Source of the DNA: Bdellovibrionales bacterium
GTDB taxonomy: Bacteria; Bdellovibrionota; Bdellovibrionia; Bdellovibrionales; UBA1609
Assembly (NCBI GenBank): GCA_020435185.1
Contig: JAGRAA010000185.1
Location: forward strand, 3,611-12,121
Direction: 5' to 3'
DNA: 8,511 bases
The notes under the pieces were generated by a model, which made no database searches, was not told where the DNA came from, and was given only the letters and a program-made list of their open reading frames with translations. Positions within the stretch are counted from its first letter, which is position 1, and the number at the start of each line of letters is the position of its first letter. Made by a program: the position numbers and the translations under genes. This document shows positions 6,465 to 8,511 of this stretch, one piece after another.

Positions 6465-6642
6465 ATAAACTCTTCCTTTTTCTATTAGACCTGTTTCGTC
6501 CGCAAATGGGGTAATTAAACTTTCTCATAATGAAACAAAGAAATCTTGATGTAATAACCTGTTAAGTTATCGGAAGATATTGATCTTGACTTAAGTGTGG
6601 CTCGCCTTTTGGCAAGTTTTGTGTAACGGGATTGAGGACAGC

Positions 6643-6678
6643 ATGGCGAGAAGACAACGGTTACATTTTCATTTCTAA
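6643..6678 (+). other. 11-codon ORF resembling the start of a REP-associated (Y1) transposase
   Basis: ATG at 6643 preceded by GAGGA (6634-6638) with a 4-base gap, coding MARRQRLHFHF and then TAA. TnpREP-type Y1 transposases often begin with a MARxxRLxFPG-like sequence, so the first nine residues look like a remnant of such a gene. Nothing recognisable follows in any forward frame. It could equally be a leader peptide for the hydrolase gene 43 bases downstream, or chance. Confidence 0.25.
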
Positions 6679-6710
6679 AGTTTGCACTGTCTTAATCCGA
6701 AACAATTCAA

Positions 6711-6715
6711 AAGGA
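6711..6715 (+). promoter_or_regulatory. Ribosome binding site that fixes the hydrolase start
   Basis: AAGGA with a 5-base gap to the ATG at 6721. It supports that ATG over the upstream in-frame TTG at 6682, which would add 13 residues lacking any hydrolase-like feature and has no ribosome site. Confidence 0.75.
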
Positions 6716-6720
6716 CATCT

Positions 6721-7593
6721 ATGATTCATAAAATGCAAATTAACGGACTGGATTTCAAAGTAAGTTTTTCTGGAAATGGTCCTATTGTGTTTTTAGTTCA
6801 TGGGTTCGGAGGAGCACCCAGTGATTGGGACAATGTCGTTCACAACCTTCATTCCGATTTTTGTTTGGTTAAGCTTGATTTACGACCTCTTTATCAAGGG
6901 GATGACAAATTAGACTTTGATAATCAGGCGCGGTATATGTCAGATTTATTCTTGAAGTGTGTAGAGGCCTTTGGTGTGGAAATGAAAGAAAGTTTTCATG
7001 TGGTGGCTACAAGTTATGGTGCGGCTGTTGCGTTAGAGGCTGTTCGAGTGATTTCAGAACGAGTTAAATCATTGACATTGATAAACCCTATGCCCGTAGA
7101 TCCAATAGTAAAAATGAAGATGAATGCTCTGAAGGTATTATTTTTTTTAAATAGTATTCCTGGAGGAGTTCGCTTTTTTGTACACTCGCGGTGGGGGTTT
7201 AAAATGATGCTTACGCTCGCGAAGGTCTTTAAGGTAAATGTCGGAAGAAAGGAACATTCTATTTTTTCAATGAGAAAAGTAGTGCTGGTTCAAAAGGCTG
7301 TAGAAAGATTTTTGTGGATTGTAAAGAGTAAGAATTGGGGAGGGGAATTAAGTAAAGTCGTAGAGGTGCCTACTTTCTTGATTTATGGTCAAGAAGACCC
7401 TCTGTTTTCAAAAAAAATATACGAATCTATACAGAGCAGATGGTCGATTGCTAAGACGAAAATATGCCCTTTAGGTGGCCATATGTTGCCGAAGACGCAT
7501 GCTCATGTCATTACTCCAGAGCTTTATGATTTTATAATCAGTAAAGAAGAATCTTCAAAGCAATTTAAGTTGAACGTAGAAGAAGTTGGTTAA
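6721..7593 (+). CDS. Alpha/beta hydrolase fold protein
   Basis: 290 residues from the ATG chosen by its AAGGA site. The N-terminal strands (INGLDFKVSFSGNGPIVFLVHGFGG) include the oxyanion-hole motif HGFGG at 27-31, followed by SDWDNV. The nucleophile elbow is ATSYG (96-100), so Ser 98 is the likely nucleophile; the first Gly of the usual GxSxG is Ala. The acid is probably Asp 226 in YGQEDPLF and the base His 254 in LGGHMLP, giving a complete triad. A lid-like insert with several aromatic and basic residues (about 135-205) lies between core strands. No signal peptide is seen, so it is cytoplasmic. The family covers esterases, thioesterases, C-C hydrolases and haloperoxidases, and the substrate cannot be told from sequence or neighbours. 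The gene appears to stand alone and its stop overlaps the convergent erpA stop. Confidence 0.9.
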   Translation: MIHKMQINGLDFKVSFSGNGPIVFLVHGFGGAPSDWDNVVHNLHSDFCLVKLDLRPLYQGDDKLDFDNQARYMSDLFLKCVEAFGVEMKESFHVVATSYGAAVALEAVRVISERVKSLTLINPMPVDPIVKMKMNALKVLFFLNSIPGGVRFFVHSRWGFKMMLTLAKVFKVNVGRKEHSIFSMRKVVLVQKAVERFLWIVKSKNWGGELSKVVEVPTFLIYGQEDPLFSKKIYESIQSRWSIAKTKICPLGGHMLPKTHAHVITPELYDFIISKEESSKQFKLNVEEVG

Positions 7594-7925
7594 ACAGCAA
7601 AGCTAGTGCCGCAGGAGCATTTCTCTTTAGCGTTGGGGTTTGAAAAGATAAATCCTTTTCCGTTTAATCCACCTTCATAATCTAAAGTCATGCCTAAAAT
7701 ATAAAGTAGACTTTTAGGGTCAACGACAATGCGTGTACCATTAGACTCAAAAACCTTATCTTTTGACTCTTCAGGATTAAAATTTTCATCAAAATCGAGT
7801 TTATAATTAAACCCAGAGCAACCGCCGGCCTCAATACGCACTCTCAAGTAAGCCTCGTTGCTGAAGCCATCTTCTTTTTTTAATTGTTGTATTCTGCTTG
7901 TAGCAGAAGGACTGATAACTATCAT
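7590..7925 (-). CDS. erpA: A-type Fe-S cluster carrier (ErpA/IscA, HesB family)
   Basis: 111-residue cytoplasmic protein that carries or delivers Fe-S clusters to apo-enzymes. The three conserved cysteines are present: Cys 36 in EAGGCSGFNY and Cys 103 and Cys 105 in the C-terminal CSCGTSF. VVDPKSLLYILGMTLDYEGGL followed by FSNPNAK is closer to ErpA (GGCSGF, VVDPMSL, NPNAK) than to IscA of E. coli, so I prefer erpA; the A-type members are hard to separate by eye. It lies downstream of iscS on the same strand with a 73-base gap and likely shares its transcript. No Shine-Dalgarno is visible before the ATG at 7925, although the MIVISPSA start matches the family. No terminator is seen at its end, where it shares TTAA with the hydrolase stop. 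Confidence 0.93.
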   Translation of the reverse strand: MIVISPSATSRIQQLKKEDGFSNEAYLRVRIEAGGCSGFNYKLDFDENFNPEESKDKVFESNGTRIVVDPKSLLYILGMTLDYEGGLNGKGFIFSNPNAKEKCSCGTSFAV

Positions 7926-7998
7926 GTTTATAGTATTATCATTGATTTTGAAGAAGTGAAAGCCTATTTTTTAAACTCTAAGGGAGGTTCTTGGCTGC
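7926..7998 (-). other. iscS-erpA intergenic spacer
   Basis: 73 bases between the iscS stop and the erpA start. On the minus strand it ends GATAATACTATAAAC directly before the erpA ATG, AT-rich and lacking a ribosome site. A weak promoter giving a very short leader is possible but unproven. No iscU or other gene fits here. Confidence 0.5.
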
Positions 7999-8511
7999 TT
8001 AAGTAGGCCTCATGTTTTTATTAGCGATTTCAATAACTTTGTTGCAAGCGTAGTCGATTTCTTCGGCTGAATTGAATCGACCAATACCAAATCTCAATGT
8101 GGCTCGTGCGAGTTCGTCGGTATGGCCAATGGCTTTGAGAGTACTACTTGGCTCAGCACAAGCTGAGGAGCAAGCTGAGGAGCTACTGATGGCAATATCC
8201 TGAACTCCTGCAAAAGCACTTGGTGAAAGGTTTTTAAATGAGAAACTGGCATTGCCGCAAAGCCTTTTGGTGGGATGCCCGTTAAGTTGAGCTTGAGGGA
8301 CTGCTTTTAATATTTTTTCGATAAGATAATCCCGGAGTTGTTTTATTTTCTCATTTTCGTCTTTTAAAAATTCCTGAGCAAGTTCACAGGCTTTTCCTAA
8401 TCCGACAATTCCAGAAACGTTGAGTGTTCCGGGCCTAATCCCACCTTCTTGCGTTCCTCCATAAACCACTGGGTCAATGATCAAATCAGGGTTTTCAAAA
8501 TTAATATAGAG
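7999..8511 (-). CDS. iscS: Cysteine desulfurase (IscS/NifS, group I), 3' part cut by window edge
   Basis: The C-terminal 170 residues of a PLP-dependent enzyme that removes sulfur from cysteine for Fe-S clusters and thiolation. The frame stays open to the right edge: LYINFENPD precedes LIIDPVVYGG. The gene therefore does not start at the in-frame TTG at 8484; full-length relatives are about 380-405 residues. Visible motifs are GGTQEGGIRPGTLNV (substrate-binding Arg region), the catalytic loop SSSSACSSACAEPS with the catalytic Cys codon at 8172-8170, and LRFGIGRFNSAEEID near the end. The loop length equals that of E. coli IscS (SSGSACTSASLEPS), placing it in group I. Oddities are Ser for Gly in SSGSAC and a second Cys four residues after the catalytic one. 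The downstream A-type carrier supports a housekeeping Fe-S role. Confidence 0.93.
   Translation of the reverse strand, partial: LYINFENPDLIIDPVVYGGTQEGGIRPGTLNVSGIVGLGKACELAQEFLKDENEKIKQLRDYLIEKILKAVPQAQLNGHPTKRLCGNASFSFKNLSPSAFAGVQDIAISSSSACSSACAEPSSTLKAIGHTDELARATLRFGIGRFNSAEEIDYACNKVIEIANKNMRPT
8160..8183. repeat. Perfect 12-bp tandem repeat at the catalytic loop of iscS
   Basis: AAGCTGAGGAGC occurs twice head to tail with no mismatch. On the coding strand it gives Ser-Ser-Ala-Cys twice, the first Cys being the catalytic one. Because the loop keeps normal family length, this is not a simple insertion of one unit. Confidence 0.85.

Larger units (their letters stand above)
6465..6720. other. 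Divergent intergenic spacer between the ankyrin and hydrolase genes
   Basis: 256 bases, the longest non-coding stretch here. It must hold promoters for both flanking genes, but I found no -35/-10 pair that I trust: TTGACT at 6586-6591 has no acceptable -10 at normal spacing. A small imperfect inverted repeat, CTCGCC TTTT GGCAAG (6601-6616, one mismatch), and ATAAC/GTTAT arms around 6554-6570 are visible. An 11-codon ORF with a good ribosome site lies at 6643-6678. No tRNA or riboswitch is recognisable. Confidence 0.6.

Noticed and set aside
6586..6591. TTGACT as a -35 box for the hydrolase gene
   Set aside because: No acceptable -10 hexamer lies 15-19 bases downstream.
6682..6720. TTG start giving the hydrolase 13 extra residues
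   Set aside because: The ATG at 6721 has an AAGGA site at the right distance, while the TTG has none and the extra residues are not hydrolase-like.
8482..8484. In-frame TTG as the start of the cysteine desulfurase
   Set aside because: The frame continues to the window edge with family-like sequence, and the N-terminal PLP-binding half would be missing; the gene is truncated by the window, not by a real start.

Overview
The window is an AT-rich, gene-dense stretch of a Gram-negative chromosome. It carries an SPII-type lipoprotein, an outer-membrane beta-barrel protein ending in Phe, and a Cox15-type heme A synthase, which implies an aerobic respirer with a heme-copper oxidase. The lipoprotein has a Gly-rich spacer, and the whole set would fit the Bdellovibrionota or a related deltaproteobacterium-like lineage. 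That placement is an inference from style; no marker here proves it.

Layout. On the minus strand at the left edge lie a 5' fragment of queD (positions 1-142, cut by the window edge) and, upstream of it, argS (203-2389). A divergent 93-bp spacer separates argS from a plus-strand cluster: lipoprotein (2483-2983), heme A synthase ctaA (2961-4043) and a THUMP-domain RNA methyltransferase (4036-5133). These three overlap by 23 and 8 bases and look translationally coupled. A short promoter-bearing spacer leads to an outer-membrane beta-barrel protein (5197-6003). This converges on a minus-strand membrane-anchored ankyrin protein (6000-6464). After a 256-bp divergent spacer comes an alpha/beta hydrolase (6721-7593), which converges on a minus-strand Fe-S pair: the A-type carrier erpA (7590-7925) and the 3' part of cysteine desulfurase iscS (7999 to the right edge).

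How the genes work together. Most are housekeeping genes: tRNA charging, queuosine precursor synthesis, RNA modification, heme A for respiration, and Fe-S cluster assembly (IscS supplies sulfur, the A-type carrier delivers clusters). QueD, ArgS and the THUMP methyltransferase all touch RNA function, but they do not form one operon.

The most notable observation is in ArgS. Its catalytic domain carries an internal insertion that reads as a PheT/EMAPII-type tRNA-binding OB fold, placed between the HIGH and KMSKS motifs. Secondary points are: a second cysteine four residues from the catalytic Cys of IscS, encoded by a perfect 12-bp tandem repeat; a lipoprotein of unknown function translationally coupled to ctaA; an 11-codon micro-ORF that resembles the start of a REP-associated transposase; and two convergent gene pairs that each share a TTAA as overlapping stop codons.
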